From Arthrobacter sp. B3I4 (GTDB lineage: Bacteria > Actinomycetota > Actinomycetes > Actinomycetales > Micrococcaceae), in contig NZ_JAUSYK010000001.1 of NCBI RefSeq assembly GCF_030816855.1, positions 992,001 through 1,056,000 of the forward strand: a DNA stretch of 64,000 bases, in the 5' to 3' direction. A program made the position numbers and the translations under genes. The notes below the pieces were generated by a model. That model was not told where the DNA came from and made no database searches. It saw nothing but the letters and a program-made list of their open reading frames with translations. This document shows, one piece after another, positions 35,782-44,796 of this stretch. The first letter of the stretch is position 1, and each line of letters starts with the position of its first letter.

Positions 35782-37860
35782 TCACCCGGCCGGGAACCCG
35801 GCGCCCAGCGCCGAGAGCACGCCGAAGGCTTTGGTCCGGATTTCCTCGTACTCCTCCTCGGGCGAGGAATCGGCAGTGATCGCCCCGCCGACCCCGAGGC
35901 TGAGCGAGACCGCGCCTTCCGCCCCGGCCGTCACCACGAGGGTCCGGATGGCGACCGCGAGGTCCGTGGCGCCGCTGAGCGAAAAGTACCCGATCGCGCC
36001 GGAGTAGACGCCGCGCGGTGCGCCTTCCAGCCGGTCCAGGATGTCCATGGTGCTGACCTTGGGGGCGCCGGTCATGGAGCCGGCCGGGAAGCAGGCCGCC
36101 ACCGCTTCGGCGCGCGGCGCTCCGGGCCGGAGGCTCGCATCGATGGTGCTGACCATCTGGTGCACGGTGGCGTAGCTTTCGATTGCGCAGAGCCGGCTGA
36201 CCGAGACGGACCCCGGAACGGCGAAATGGCTCAGGTCGTTGCGCAGCAGGTCCACGATCATGATGTTCTCGGCCCGGTCCTTGGGCGAGGACTCTAGCTC
36301 CCGGCGCAGCCGCTCATCCGTTGCGCAGTCCGGGTCGCGGCGGCGGGTGCCCTTGATCGGCTCTGCCCGCATCGCGCCGTCGGCAGCAATCCGCAGGAAG
36401 CGTTCCGGTGACGTACTGGCCACCGTGACGTCCGCCAGCCGCAGGAAGCTGGCGAACGGCGCAGGGTTCCGGCGGCGCAGGGCCAGATAGGCCTGCCACG
36501 GATCAAACGCGCCGTGCGCCGCGGTGGCCGTCACCGCCGTCGTGAGGCAGACCTCGTAAGTGTTGCCTTCGGCGATTTCCGCCTGCGCCTCGGCGATTTT
36601 GGCCTGGTAGCCGGCCTTGGTGTCCCGTGCGCTGAAGGCCAAGGTGCCGGCGCCGTCCGCGGACGGTACGACGCCGGCACTGCCGTGGTGCGCGTGTTCG
36701 GCAGATCGCCCGGAAGCCCCTTCGGCAGACGGCTCCGACGCCGCAGTGACAGCGGCGCGGGCAGCGGCCAGCCAGCTCCCGGCGTCGGGAGCGTCGAGGG
36801 CAAGCAGCCACGCACTGCCCTCCCGGTGGTCCAGCACCACGGCACGGCCCGCGAAGATCAGGGAGGCGTCCGGGGTGGCGGCGCCGACATCGCTGCCGCC
36901 GGTTTCACGTTTGAGTTCGTAGCCGAGATAGCCCAGCCAGCCAAGGGTGAACCCGCACGGGTAGTTGACCGGGGCGTCCAGCTCCTCCCGGCCCCAGGCG
37001 CCGTCAAGCCAGCGGAAGAATCCGCCCTCGGTCGCCACAGTGCTGCTGCCGACGCTGACCAGGGTGCGGCCGGAGCGGTGCCGGACCGAGCGGCCCTGAC
37101 TCCCGCCGTCGTCGGCCAGGATGCTGAAGCGGCCGCGCTCGCCTGCCTCCTCGCCGGTCAGGGATGAATCGAGCCACACCGCCTGGGCAGATCCGGCGTA
37201 GAGCGCTTCGAAGAGTCGTGCGGGGTCCGGGGCGGCGTCCAGCCGCTCGGCGCGGAGCCGCCTGCCGCGGCGTTCGGAGAGTTCCGGGGACAGGACCGGG
37301 GCCAGCGCAGGAAGGTACTGCAGTGCCTGAAGCACCTCCGCCGGTGCGGCGCCGTCGGCCCGGTTGAGCACCCGCACGTCCGCCCGGGAGGGCACATGGT
37401 CCGCGGCCAGCCAGCTGTCCTCCTGGCCGGCCCACAGGTCCCAGAACGGCTCGTAACTTTCGCCGTCACGGTCCAGGGCGCGGGTCCGGCGGTCCTGGTC
37501 CGGGGAGTCCGTCCAGATCACCGCATCGAGGAAGGGTACGGCAGCTGCGGCCGCCGCCCCTACCCCCTCGACCAGCACAATCTCGGCCGGCTGGGTCAGC
37601 CGCTCCGCACCGTCGTCATTCCGGTCCCAGTCCCAGCTGGTCCATCGCGCGGCTGCTCCGCTGCGCAGCGGGGCAAGGACAGTGGCGGTGTAGCGTTCGA
37701 TGCCAGCCGCCAGTCCGTTCCAGCCGGGATAAATGTCTTCAAGATGGAAGAGCGACACCTTGTGGTGTTCGCGCAGCCGCGCCGCGAGTTCGATAGCCAG
37801 GGTGGTTTTCCCTGCACCCGAGCGCCCGTCGATGGCGATAATGACGGGTGCGGGGCTCAT
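35782..37860 (-). CDS. pabB: Aminodeoxychorismate synthase component I with N-terminal P-loop kinase-like domain
   Basis: A 692-residue fusion. Residues 1-~190 form a uridine-kinase-like P-loop domain with Walker A IDGRSGAGKTT, LFHLEDIYPGWNG and EIVLVEGVGAAAAA. Residues ~225-690 are PabB: an N-terminal domain (NYPCGFTLGWLGYLGYELKRE) and the chorismate-binding core with EPIKGTRRR, SSPKDRAENIMIVDLLRNDL, PAGSMTGAPK and GAIGYFS. PabB aminates chorismate for p-aminobenzoate. ATG 37860 places the P-loop near the N-terminus; the longer frame to 37968 adds a basic tail of low likelihood. No glutaminase (PabA) domain is present. The role of the kinase-like part is unknown. Confidence 0.87.
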   Translation of the reverse strand: MSPAPVIIAIDGRSGAGKTTLAIELAARLREHHKVSLFHLEDIYPGWNGLAAGIERYTATVLAPLRSGAAARWTSWDWDRNDDGAERLTQPAEIVLVEGVGAAAAAAVPFLDAVIWTDSPDQDRRTRALDRDGESYEPFWDLWAGQEDSWLAADHVPSRADVRVLNRADGAAPAEVLQALQYLPALAPVLSPELSERRGRRLRAERLDAAPDPARLFEALYAGSAQAVWLDSSLTGEEAGERGRFSILADDGGSQGRSVRHRSGRTLVSVGSSTVATEGGFFRWLDGAWGREELDAPVNYPCGFTLGWLGYLGYELKRETGGSDVGAATPDASLIFAGRAVVLDHREGSAWLLALDAPDAGSWLAAARAAVTAASEPSAEGASGRSAEHAHHGSAGVVPSADGAGTLAFSARDTKAGYQAKIAEAQAEIAEGNTYEVCLTTAVTATAAHGAFDPWQAYLALRRRNPAPFASFLRLADVTVASTSPERFLRIAADGAMRAEPIKGTRRRDPDCATDERLRRELESSPKDRAENIMIVDLLRNDLSHFAVPGSVSVSRLCAIESYATVHQMVSTIDASLRPGAPRAEAVAACFPAGSMTGAPKVSTMDILDRLEGAPRGVYSGAIGYFSLSGATDLAVAIRTLVVTAGAEGAVSLSLGVGGAITADSSPEEEYEEIRTKAFGVLSALGAGFPAG

Positions 37861-38047
37861 GAACTCGAGCCTACCCGGCAGGGCCGCTGGACTCCCGACG
37901 GCCCTCCGCAGGTGCGACCGACGGGCCGGTCTCTCCAGCCGCCGGTTCTTAATCATTGACTTTCTCAATTATCCATACTTTCATGAATGAAGAGCAGCAT
38001 CCATGCCACAGCGCTGGGTGAATCCGTCAGCTAGCAAAGGAGCAGCG

Positions 38048-38995
38048 ATGAGCCTCGCAGGAAAAGTAGCAATCGTCACGGGAAGCGGCCGCGGGCTGGG
38101 CCTGGCCTACGCCCGGGAGCTGGCCAGGCAGGGCGCCGCCGTCGTGGTCAACGATGTGGATGCGTCCGTCGCCGACGAAGCCGTCCGGACCATAAAGTCC
38201 GACGGCGGCCGGGCAGCAGCCGTCGTCGCCCCGGTGGGCAGCTCCGACGTCGCCAAGCAGCTGGTCGAAGCGGCAGTCTCCGAGTTTGGCCGGCTCGACA
38301 TCCTGGTCACGAACGCCGGGATCCTCCGGGACAAGAGCCTGTTGAAGATGACAGATGACGATTTTGACGCCGTCATCAACGTCCACCTGCGCGGCACCTT
38401 CACCTGTGCGCGGGAAGCGTTCGGTTATTTCAAGGAGAACGGTATTGCCGGCCGCATAATCACCATCGGCTCTCCCACCGGCCAGCGCGGCAATTTCGGC
38501 CAGACCAACTACGCCGCCGCCAAGGCAGGAATCGTGGGCATGGTCCGGACGTGGGCGATGGAGATGAAGAAGGCCGGCGTGACCGTCAACGCCGTTATCC
38601 CCGTTGCGGCGACCGCCATGACCAAAACCGTCCCGTACTTCCAGAAAGCGGTCGAGGCGGACGAACGCGGCGAGGCCATGCCGGCCTTCTTCCGCCACGA
38701 ACTGGGCTTCGGCACCGCCGACGACGTTGCCGGCCTGGTCGCATTCCTCGCCTCCGACGCCGCCGCGGAAGTGACCGGGCAGGCGATCGGCGCCGGCGGC
38801 GACCGGCTCCAGCTCTGGACCCACCCGGAGGCGGCCGCCACCGAGTACCGCGAGGGCGGCTGGGGCTATCAGGATCTGGTGGAGAACTTCGGCACACTCT
38901 TCGGCGACAAGCTGCAAAGCGTCGGGGAGGAGTTCCTGCCGCTGCCGGAGGAGCTGAAGCCCGAACCTTCAGGTACCGCTGCGAAGGCCGGCTAA
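38048..38995 (+). CDS. SDR family oxidoreductase (3-hydroxyacyl-CoA dehydrogenase-like)
   Basis: A 315-residue classical short-chain dehydrogenase with TGSGRGLG for NAD(P) at 11-18, NAG at 89-91, and catalytic Ser142, Tyr155, Lys159 (GSPTGQRGNF, NYAAAKAG). A ~55-residue C-terminal extension rich in Glu/Pro resembles the dehydrogenase part of MFE-2-type multifunctional proteins. ATG 38048 follows AAAGGAG. First of five same-strand acyl-CoA genes; the next start lies 2 bp after its stop. Likely oxidises a 3-hydroxyacyl-CoA intermediate. Confidence 0.85.
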   Translation: MSLAGKVAIVTGSGRGLGLAYARELARQGAAVVVNDVDASVADEAVRTIKSDGGRAAAVVAPVGSSDVAKQLVEAAVSEFGRLDILVTNAGILRDKSLLKMTDDDFDAVINVHLRGTFTCAREAFGYFKENGIAGRIITIGSPTGQRGNFGQTNYAAAKAGIVGMVRTWAMEMKKAGVTVNAVIPVAATAMTKTVPYFQKAVEADERGEAMPAFFRHELGFGTADDVAGLVAFLASDAAAEVTGQAIGAGGDRLQLWTHPEAAATEYREGGWGYQDLVENFGTLFGDKLQSVGEEFLPLPEELKPEPSGTAAKAG

Positions 38996-38997
38996 CC

Positions 38998-39891
38998 GTG
39001 GCTTCCGCACGTTACGAACTCGGGATCGACGCGGCCGGGCTCGCAGCGATCGACATGCACGTCCACCTTGAGATCGACGGCCACGGGCACGGTTCCCTGC
39101 CGGCTGAACTCACCGAGGCCTCCGCGAAGTACTTCAAAGCGGAGGAACGGACGCCGTCGCTGGACCGGATTGCGGACATTTACCGCGAACTGAACATGGC
39201 TGCCGTCGTCTTCACCGTGGATGCCCGCACGCAGCTCAAGCACGAGCCCAACAGCATTCCCGAGCTCATCGCCGGGGCAGCACGGAACAACGACGTGCTG
39301 ATTCCATTCGGCAGCGTGGACCCGCGCACCGGCACCGAGGCCATCCAGGGCGCCAAACACCAGGCCGTGGACCTCGGCGCCCGCGGCTTCAAGTTCCACC
39401 CCAGCCTGCAGGGCTTCGATCCCTCGAACGAGCAGTTCTACCCCCTGTGGGAAGCGCTCCAGGAACTGGGCCTGCCGGCGATCTTCCACACCGGGCAAAA
39501 CGGTATGGGAGCCGGCCTGCCCGGCGGCTACGGCATCAAACTCGCCTACTCCAACCCGCTCCTGCTGGACGCGGTGGCCGCGGACTTCCCGGACCTGCAG
39601 ATCATCATGGCGCACCCCTCGGTGCCATGGCAGGACGAGGCGAATTCGATCGCCACGCACAAGTCCAACGTCTTCATCGACCTGTCCGGCTGGTCGCCCA
39701 AGTACTTCCCGGAGTCCCTGGTCCGGATGGCCAACTCGGTGCTGCAGGACAAGGTGCTGTTCGGCACGGACTTCCCGCTGATCACCCCGCAGAAGTGGCT
39801 AGGCGCCTTCGCTGACCTGCCGCTCAAGGACGAGGTCCGGCCCAAGATCCTCAAGGCCAACGCCGTCCGGCTGCTCAGGCTGGAGGGCTGA
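38998..39891 (+). CDS. Amidohydrolase family protein (amidohydrolase 2, ACMSD-like)
   Basis: A 297-residue TIM-barrel metal enzyme. AIDMHVHLE holds the first metal-binding His pair, GFKFHPSLQGFDP and IFHTGQNG supply further ligands, IIMAHPSVPWQDEA the next His, and LFGTDFPL the catalytic Asp. This group contains decarboxylases (gamma-resorcylate, ACMS) and C-C or lactone hydrolases. GTG 38998 lies 2 bp after the SDR stop; the frame continues upstream inside the SDR gene but is a shadow there. In this operon it may hydrate, decarboxylate or open a ring-derived intermediate. Confidence 0.82.
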   Translation: MASARYELGIDAAGLAAIDMHVHLEIDGHGHGSLPAELTEASAKYFKAEERTPSLDRIADIYRELNMAAVVFTVDARTQLKHEPNSIPELIAGAARNNDVLIPFGSVDPRTGTEAIQGAKHQAVDLGARGFKFHPSLQGFDPSNEQFYPLWEALQELGLPAIFHTGQNGMGAGLPGGYGIKLAYSNPLLLDAVAADFPDLQIIMAHPSVPWQDEANSIATHKSNVFIDLSGWSPKYFPESLVRMANSVLQDKVLFGTDFPLITPQKWLGAFADLPLKDEVRPKILKANAVRLLRLEG

Positions 39892-39892
39892 G

Positions 39893-41134
39893 ATGGGCGC
39901 GGACACCGCCACTGCCGCCGCCGGCCGGACAAACGGCCAGGAGGAACGACTCTATGCCGGCTGCGACTTCTACGACGCCGAATCACTGCTCACGGCCCCC
40001 GAACGCCGGGTGCTGGGCCGGCTGCGGGCATTCCTGGACGAACAGGCCCGGCCTTTGCTGGCCGATTACTGGGAGCGGGGGGAATTCCCGGACCAGCTTG
40101 CCCAGCCGCTGATTGACCTGGACCTGATGGAACCGGCGGACCTGGCCGGGCCCCCGGGCGAGGAACGGACCCCGGCCCGGGGGATCTACCACGGCTTCCG
40201 GATCTTCGAACTGGCCCGCACCGACGGATCCCTAGCCACCTACTACACCGCCCAGGCGGGGTTGTTCCGGACCGCCATCCGGGTCGGCGCCTCGCCGGAA
40301 CAGCAGGCGGAGTGGATGCCGAAAGTCCTGGATTTTTCGTTGAAGGGGGTCTTCTCGCTGACGGAGCCCGGATCCGGTTCCGACATCGCCGGTGGCCTTT
40401 CCACCAGCGCCCGAAGGGACGGCGACGAATGGGTCCTCAACGGAGCCAAGCGCTGGATCGGAGGAGCGGCCGGCGCCGACGTGCTGGCGGTGTTCGCCCG
40501 CGACGAGGCGGACGGGCAGGTCAAGGGCTTCCTCGTGGACCGCGGGTCCGCCGGGGTGGCGCTGCAGAAGATCCACGGCAAGACGGCGCTGCGGATGATG
40601 CAGAACGCCCACATCACGCTCGAGGACGTCCGCGTCCCGGAAGCGATGCGCCTGCAGAACGTCAACTCCTTCCGCGACGTCGCCGCGATGCTGAGAGCCA
40701 TGCGCTCCGACGTCGCCTGGATCGCAACGGGCCTAGCCGCCGGCGCCTTCGAAGCAGCCTGCCGGTACGTCACGCAGCGCGAGCAGTTCGGCCGGCCGGT
40801 CGGGTCCTTCCAGCTGGTCCAGGAGAAACTCGCCCGGATGCTCGGCAACGTCACCTCGGCCCTGTCCCTGGTGGTCCGGCTGACCGAACAACAGGCCAAG
40901 GGCATCTATCGGGACCAGGACTCCGCACTGGCCAAAATGCAGACCGCCTTGCTGATGCGCGAAACCGTCGCACTGGCCCGCGAGGTGGTGGGCGGCAACG
41001 GCATCACCCTTGAATCCGACGTCGCCCGTTTCCACGCGGACGCGGAAGCGGTTTATTCCTACGAAGGCACACACGAAATCAACGCCCTGATCGTTGGCCG
41101 CGCCCTCACCGGCCACAGCGCCTTCACCCGCTAG
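39893..41134 (+). CDS. Acyl-CoA dehydrogenase, glutaryl-CoA dehydrogenase-like
   Basis: A 413-residue FAD flavoprotein of the ACAD family: FSLTEPGSGSDIAGG for FAD/substrate, WVLNGAKRWIGGA, EQFGRPVGSFQLVQEKLA and the C-terminal YSYEGTHEINALIVGRALTG holding the catalytic Glu at the position used by glutaryl-CoA dehydrogenase. Starts 1 bp after the amidohydrolase stop. Probably oxidises (and perhaps decarboxylates) a short dicarboxylyl- or ring-derived CoA ester, passing electrons to ETF. Confidence 0.87.
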   Translation: MGADTATAAAGRTNGQEERLYAGCDFYDAESLLTAPERRVLGRLRAFLDEQARPLLADYWERGEFPDQLAQPLIDLDLMEPADLAGPPGEERTPARGIYHGFRIFELARTDGSLATYYTAQAGLFRTAIRVGASPEQQAEWMPKVLDFSLKGVFSLTEPGSGSDIAGGLSTSARRDGDEWVLNGAKRWIGGAAGADVLAVFARDEADGQVKGFLVDRGSAGVALQKIHGKTALRMMQNAHITLEDVRVPEAMRLQNVNSFRDVAAMLRAMRSDVAWIATGLAAGAFEAACRYVTQREQFGRPVGSFQLVQEKLARMLGNVTSALSLVVRLTEQQAKGIYRDQDSALAKMQTALLMRETVALAREVVGGNGITLESDVARFHADAEAVYSYEGTHEINALIVGRALTGHSAFTR

Positions 41135-41212
41135 CCCACTGAACCCGGCAGCGGACCCGGCACTGCCGGCCCCGCCGCCGTCCCCTTATCCCGCCACTAC
41201 CAGGAGCCTAAA

Positions 41213-41668
41213 ATGCCCAACCTCGTCGTCGATTTCGACAAACTGCTCACCCTCGCCGGTACCGACCTCGGCACCACCGAATACCGTGAGATCAGCCAGG
41301 ACCAGATCAACAAGTTCGCCGACGCCACCGGCGACCACCAGTGGATCCACGTGGACGTCGAACGGGCAAAGGACGGGCCGTTCGGCGCCCCGATCGCCCA
41401 CGGGTTCCTCACCCTCTCGCTCATCATCCCGTTCTGGGGCGAGCTGTTCGACGTCGAGGGCGTCACCACGAAGGTGAACTACGGCCTGGACAAGGTCCGG
41501 TTCACCTCGCCGGTCAAGGTCGGCTCCCGGATCCGCATGCAGGCCACCATCGCCGAGGTCACCGAGGTCAAGGGCGGTGCCCAGATCAAGGTTTCCAACA
41601 CCATCGAGATCGAGGGCCAGGAACGGCCCGCCGTCGTCGCCGAGTTCCTCGCCCGCTTCTACAGGTAA
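41213..41668 (+). CDS. MaoC family enoyl-CoA hydratase
   Basis: A 151-residue single hotdog hydratase. FADATGDHQWIHVD carries the catalytic Asp-His pair of R-specific enoyl-CoA hydratases, followed by GPFGAPIAHGFLTLSL. ATG 41213 follows AGGAG. It would hydrate the enoyl-CoA made by the acyl-CoA dehydrogenase just upstream, feeding the SDR. Confidence 0.9.
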   Translation: MPNLVVDFDKLLTLAGTDLGTTEYREISQDQINKFADATGDHQWIHVDVERAKDGPFGAPIAHGFLTLSLIIPFWGELFDVEGVTTKVNYGLDKVRFTSPVKVGSRIRMQATIAEVTEVKGGAQIKVSNTIEIEGQERPAVVAEFLARFYR

Positions 41669-41720
41669 GCCCCGCCGATCGGTCCTGCAGGCCTTACCGT
41701 CTTCCTAGAAAGGATTTGCT

Positions 41721-43325
41721 GTGGAGAATCTTGGCATCGGTTCGTGGCTGCAACGGCGCAGCCCGAAGTCGGGCACGAAGACCGCCGTCATTGCCGGGAC
41801 CCGCGAGCTCAGCTACGCAGACCTCGCCCGGCGCGCCGCCGGGCTGGCCAACGCCTTCCGGGAACGCGGGGTGGGCAAAGGCGACCGGGTGGCGTATCTC
41901 GGCGAGAATGATCCGTCCTTTCTGGAAACGCTGTTCGCCGCCGGGCTCCTCGGCGCGGTCTTCGTACCGCTCAACACCCGGCTGGCTCCGCCGGAAATCC
42001 AGTTCCAGCTCCAGGACAGCGGCGCCGTGCTGCTGGTCCATGCGGCAGCGCTCAGCGGGCTCGCAGAGCGGGGCGCGGCGAAAACGCCCGTCCGGGCCCG
42101 GCTCGTCGTCGCTGATGGCACGCACGACGGCGGGACGGCCGACGACGGCGGTGCTTTCGTCACCGCCGGCGATGAGGGCGCATCGGCCGAGGCTTTCGAG
42201 GAGGTCCTCGCGTCCGGCTCGCCGCTGGCGCCGGATGTCGCCGTCGAACTGGATGACGGCGCCCTGATTCTCTACACGTCCGGCACCACCGGCAGCCCCA
42301 AGGGGGCGCTGCTCACGCACGGCAACATCACGTGGAACTGCCTCAACGTGCTGGTGGACTTCGACTTCTCCTCCACGGACGTCGCGCTGATGATCTCCCC
42401 GATGTTCCATGTGGCTTCGCTGGACATGGGGGTGCTGCCGACCCTCCTGAAAGGCGGCACCGTGGTGCTGGAACCCAAATTCGATCCGCGCCGCACGCTG
42501 GAGTTGATCCAGCGGCACGGTGCCACCATCATCAGCGGGGTCCCCACCACCTACCAGATGCTGTGCGAGCACCCGGACTGGGACGCCACCGACCTTAGTT
42601 CGCTGAACAAGCTCACCTGCGGCGGTTCCGCGGTGCCCATGCGGGTCCTGGAAGCCTACGAATTGCGCGGGCTGCGCTTCTCCCTGGGTTACGGCATGAC
42701 CGAGACGGCTCCGGGTGCCACCGCGCTGCCAGCCGAACGCTCCCGGGACAAAGCCGGGTCCTCCGGCCTGCCGCACTTCTTCACCGACGTACGGGTGGCG
42801 GATCCCGCGGATCCAGAGGCCGGGCCGGTGGGGCCCGGCACCGTCGGGGAGATCCAGATCAAGGGGCCCAACGTGATTCGCGAGTACTGGAACCGCCCGG
42901 ACGCCACCGCTGATTCCTATACCGAAGACGGCTGGTTCAAGTCCGGCGACGTGGGTTACAAGGACTCGGACGGCTTCGTGTTCATCTCCGACCGGCTCAA
43001 GGACATGATCATCTCCGGCGGGGAGAACATTTACCCGGCCGAGGTGGAGCAGGCGATTGCCGAGCTTGACGCCGTCGGCAGCGTCGCGGTGATCGGGGTG
43101 CCGGACGAGAAGTGGGGTGAAGTCCCGCGCGCCGTCGTGCTGCTGCGCGACGGCGCCGCGCTCACCGAAGAGCAGCTGCGCGCCCACTTGGAGGGCCGGC
43201 TGGCGCGGTACAAGATCCCCAAGTCCGTGGTCTTCGTGGCCGAAATGCCGCGGACGGCCAGTGGCAAGATCCGAAAAACGGCCCTGCGGAAACTCTCCAG
43301 CGGCGCGGGCGGCCAGCTCGAGTAG
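41721..43325 (+). CDS. Acyl-CoA synthetase (AMP-forming, class I adenylate ligase)
   Basis: A 534-residue ANL-superfamily ligase: P-loop LYTSGTTGSPKGALLTH, A5 GYGMTETAPG, hinge/A8 region FVFISDRLKDMIISGGENIYP, and C-terminal Lys in PRTASGKIRK. GTG 41721 follows GAAAGGA. It activates a carboxylic acid to its CoA ester for the preceding genes. The exact acid (aliphatic, alicyclic or aromatic) is not determined. Its TAG stop lies inside the first copy of a tandem repeat. Confidence 0.88.
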   Translation: MENLGIGSWLQRRSPKSGTKTAVIAGTRELSYADLARRAAGLANAFRERGVGKGDRVAYLGENDPSFLETLFAAGLLGAVFVPLNTRLAPPEIQFQLQDSGAVLLVHAAALSGLAERGAAKTPVRARLVVADGTHDGGTADDGGAFVTAGDEGASAEAFEEVLASGSPLAPDVAVELDDGALILYTSGTTGSPKGALLTHGNITWNCLNVLVDFDFSSTDVALMISPMFHVASLDMGVLPTLLKGGTVVLEPKFDPRRTLELIQRHGATIISGVPTTYQMLCEHPDWDATDLSSLNKLTCGGSAVPMRVLEAYELRGLRFSLGYGMTETAPGATALPAERSRDKAGSSGLPHFFTDVRVADPADPEAGPVGPGTVGEIQIKGPNVIREYWNRPDATADSYTEDGWFKSGDVGYKDSDGFVFISDRLKDMIISGGENIYPAEVEQAIAELDAVGSVAVIGVPDEKWGEVPRAVVLLRDGAALTEEQLRAHLEGRLARYKIPKSVVFVAEMPRTASGKIRKTALRKLSSGAGGQLE

Positions 43326-43381
43326 CGCGAACGTACACTTCGGGCCCGGGGAGTTAGCGCGAACGTACACTTTGGGCCCGG
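43323..43381. repeat. Two-copy 27-bp direct repeat, period 32 bp
   Basis: Copies at 43323-43349 and 43355-43381 differ by one base. Each begins TAGCGCGAACGTACACTT and ends GGGCCCGG. The first copy's TAG is the acyl-CoA ligase stop codon. It lies in the convergent gap before the LysE-type gene. Confidence 0.85.
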
Positions 43382-43398
43382 AATGCCCGCCGGGGCGC

Positions 43399-44022
43399 CT
43401 AGTGGATGAGCGCCAGCAGGACGCCGACGGCCATGAACAGGACGCCGAAGGTCCGGTTCAGTATTCGCTGGCCGCGGGCGTCGTGGGTGAAGCGCTGGAA
43501 CGTCTTGGCCGCGGCGGCGAAAAAGAACCACATGACGAGGATGTCGATCACGACCACGGTGGTTGTCAGGACTAGGTACTGCGGCAGCAAGGGGTCGTTC
43601 GGGCGGATGAACTGGGGCATAAATGCGAGGAAGAAGACGACCGCTTTGGGGTTGAGCAGGTTCACCCAAAGGCCGCGGCGGAACATGGAGAAGGCCGGCT
43701 CGTTGCGCAGCGCCGCGACCTTCTCCTGGTCCAGGTCCGGCTTGTGCCGGAACTGCTGGATGCCGAGATAGACGAGGTAGGCGGCGCCGGCGTAGCGGAT
43801 GACATTGAAGGCCAGCGGCGAGCTCGCCACCAAGACCCCGACGCCCAGGGCGACGATCAAGATGTGCACCACCAGGGCGGCCTGCTGGCCGAGGATGCCC
43901 CAGATGGACCGGCGGAAGCCGGAGTTCAGGGAGTTGCTCATGGTGTTGATGGCGCCCGCGCCGGGAGTGAAGCTGATTAGGACACCGGCGCCAGCCAAAG
44001 CCAGCCAAAGGGAAGGTTGCAC
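43399..44022 (-). CDS. LysE/RhtB family amino-acid exporter
   Basis: A 207-residue, six-helix exporter. The N-terminal ISFTPGAGAINTMSNSLNSGFRRS is the LysE signature (FTPGP-like, here with Ala), followed by the helix 3 stretch YAGAAYLVYLGIQQFR and NPKAVVFFLAFMPQFI. GTG start at 44022 with a weak GATAGG upstream. Likely exports an amino acid or derivative; the substrate is unknown and it is not part of the pls operon 11 kb away. Confidence 0.85.
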   Translation of the reverse strand: MQPSLWLALAGAGVLISFTPGAGAINTMSNSLNSGFRRSIWGILGQQAALVVHILIVALGVGVLVASSPLAFNVIRYAGAAYLVYLGIQQFRHKPDLDQEKVAALRNEPAFSMFRRGLWVNLLNPKAVVFFLAFMPQFIRPNDPLLPQYLVLTTTVVVIDILVMWFFFAAAAKTFQRFTHDARGQRILNRTFGVLFMAVGVLLALIH

Positions 44023-44122
44023 CTATCAAGTTTACGGTTCCCGACCGGCCCCGGTCCGCTGTCCAGCAGGGCCGGCCCCTGACCCGCCCTCGGCCCGCTG
44101 CGCGGCGACGCCAGGCTTACGC

Positions 44123-44674
44123 TCAGTCCCGGCGGCGGCCGTAGCGCAGGATCATGTTCCCCTTGCTGGTCTGCTGGGATGACTGGAGCTCGAGCCGGGT
44201 CAGGGGGTCGCCGTCGTTGAAGAGCCGCCGTCCGCTGCCTGCGACGACGGGGTGGACGATCAGCATCAGGCTGTCCAGCAGGTCGGCGAACAGCAGTTGG
44301 CGGGTCAGTGAGATGCTGCTGAAGACGCCGATGTCGCCGCCGTCGCGGTTCTTCAGGTCGGCGACGAACTCCTCCAGCGGGCCTTTGATGAGCTGCGAGT
44401 TCTGCCACTGCAGGTCCCCGGTGAGCGTCCGGGAGGCCACATATTTGGGCAGCGGATTGATGAATCCGGCAAAGTCCGCATCAGCTTCGGCGTTCGGCCA
44501 GTACTCCGCCCATTGCTCGTAGCCCACCCTGCCCAGCAGTCCGGCGTCGATCCGGCTCATCATCTCGCCCATGCCCGCTCCCAGCTCCTCGTCAAAGCTG
44601 TCGAACTGCCAAAGGAACGGGTCTTCCACCACGCCATCCACGGAACTGAACAATCCGGCCGTCACGGTTCGCAT
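44123..44674 (-). CDS. Dihydrofolate reductase family protein (RibD C-terminal-like)
   Basis: A 183-residue protein starting MRTVTAGLFSSVDGVVEDP, the RibD-C/DHFR-like fold used by many small reductases. Later motifs are LLGRVGYEQWAEYWP, DIGVFSSISLTRQLLFADLLD and HPVVAGSGRRLF. ATG 44674 follows GAGGAGAAGG, so the longer frame to 44752 is rejected. Probably an NADPH-dependent reductase; substrate unknown and unlikely to be the main DHFR. Confidence 0.85.
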   Translation of the reverse strand: MRTVTAGLFSSVDGVVEDPFLWQFDSFDEELGAGMGEMMSRIDAGLLGRVGYEQWAEYWPNAEADADFAGFINPLPKYVASRTLTGDLQWQNSQLIKGPLEEFVADLKNRDGGDIGVFSSISLTRQLLFADLLDSLMLIVHPVVAGSGRRLFNDGDPLTRLELQSSQQTSKGNMILRYGRRRD

Positions 44675-44796
44675 TACCTTCTCCTCATTGCAGGGTGTCT
44701 GTGTGCACCCTAGCGGCAGACCGGCAGGGAGGGAATGGGCTTCCGGGATCAAAACCGTGAGCCGGGACTGCGGCTAAGCGGAAAGCGGCCGGCGCG

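Noticed and set aside
35743..35794. CCCGGCCGGG repeated between cls and pabB as a terminator
   Set aside because: The 10-mer is itself palindromic and common in high-GC DNA; the right copy lies inside pabB, so a dedicated terminator is not supported.
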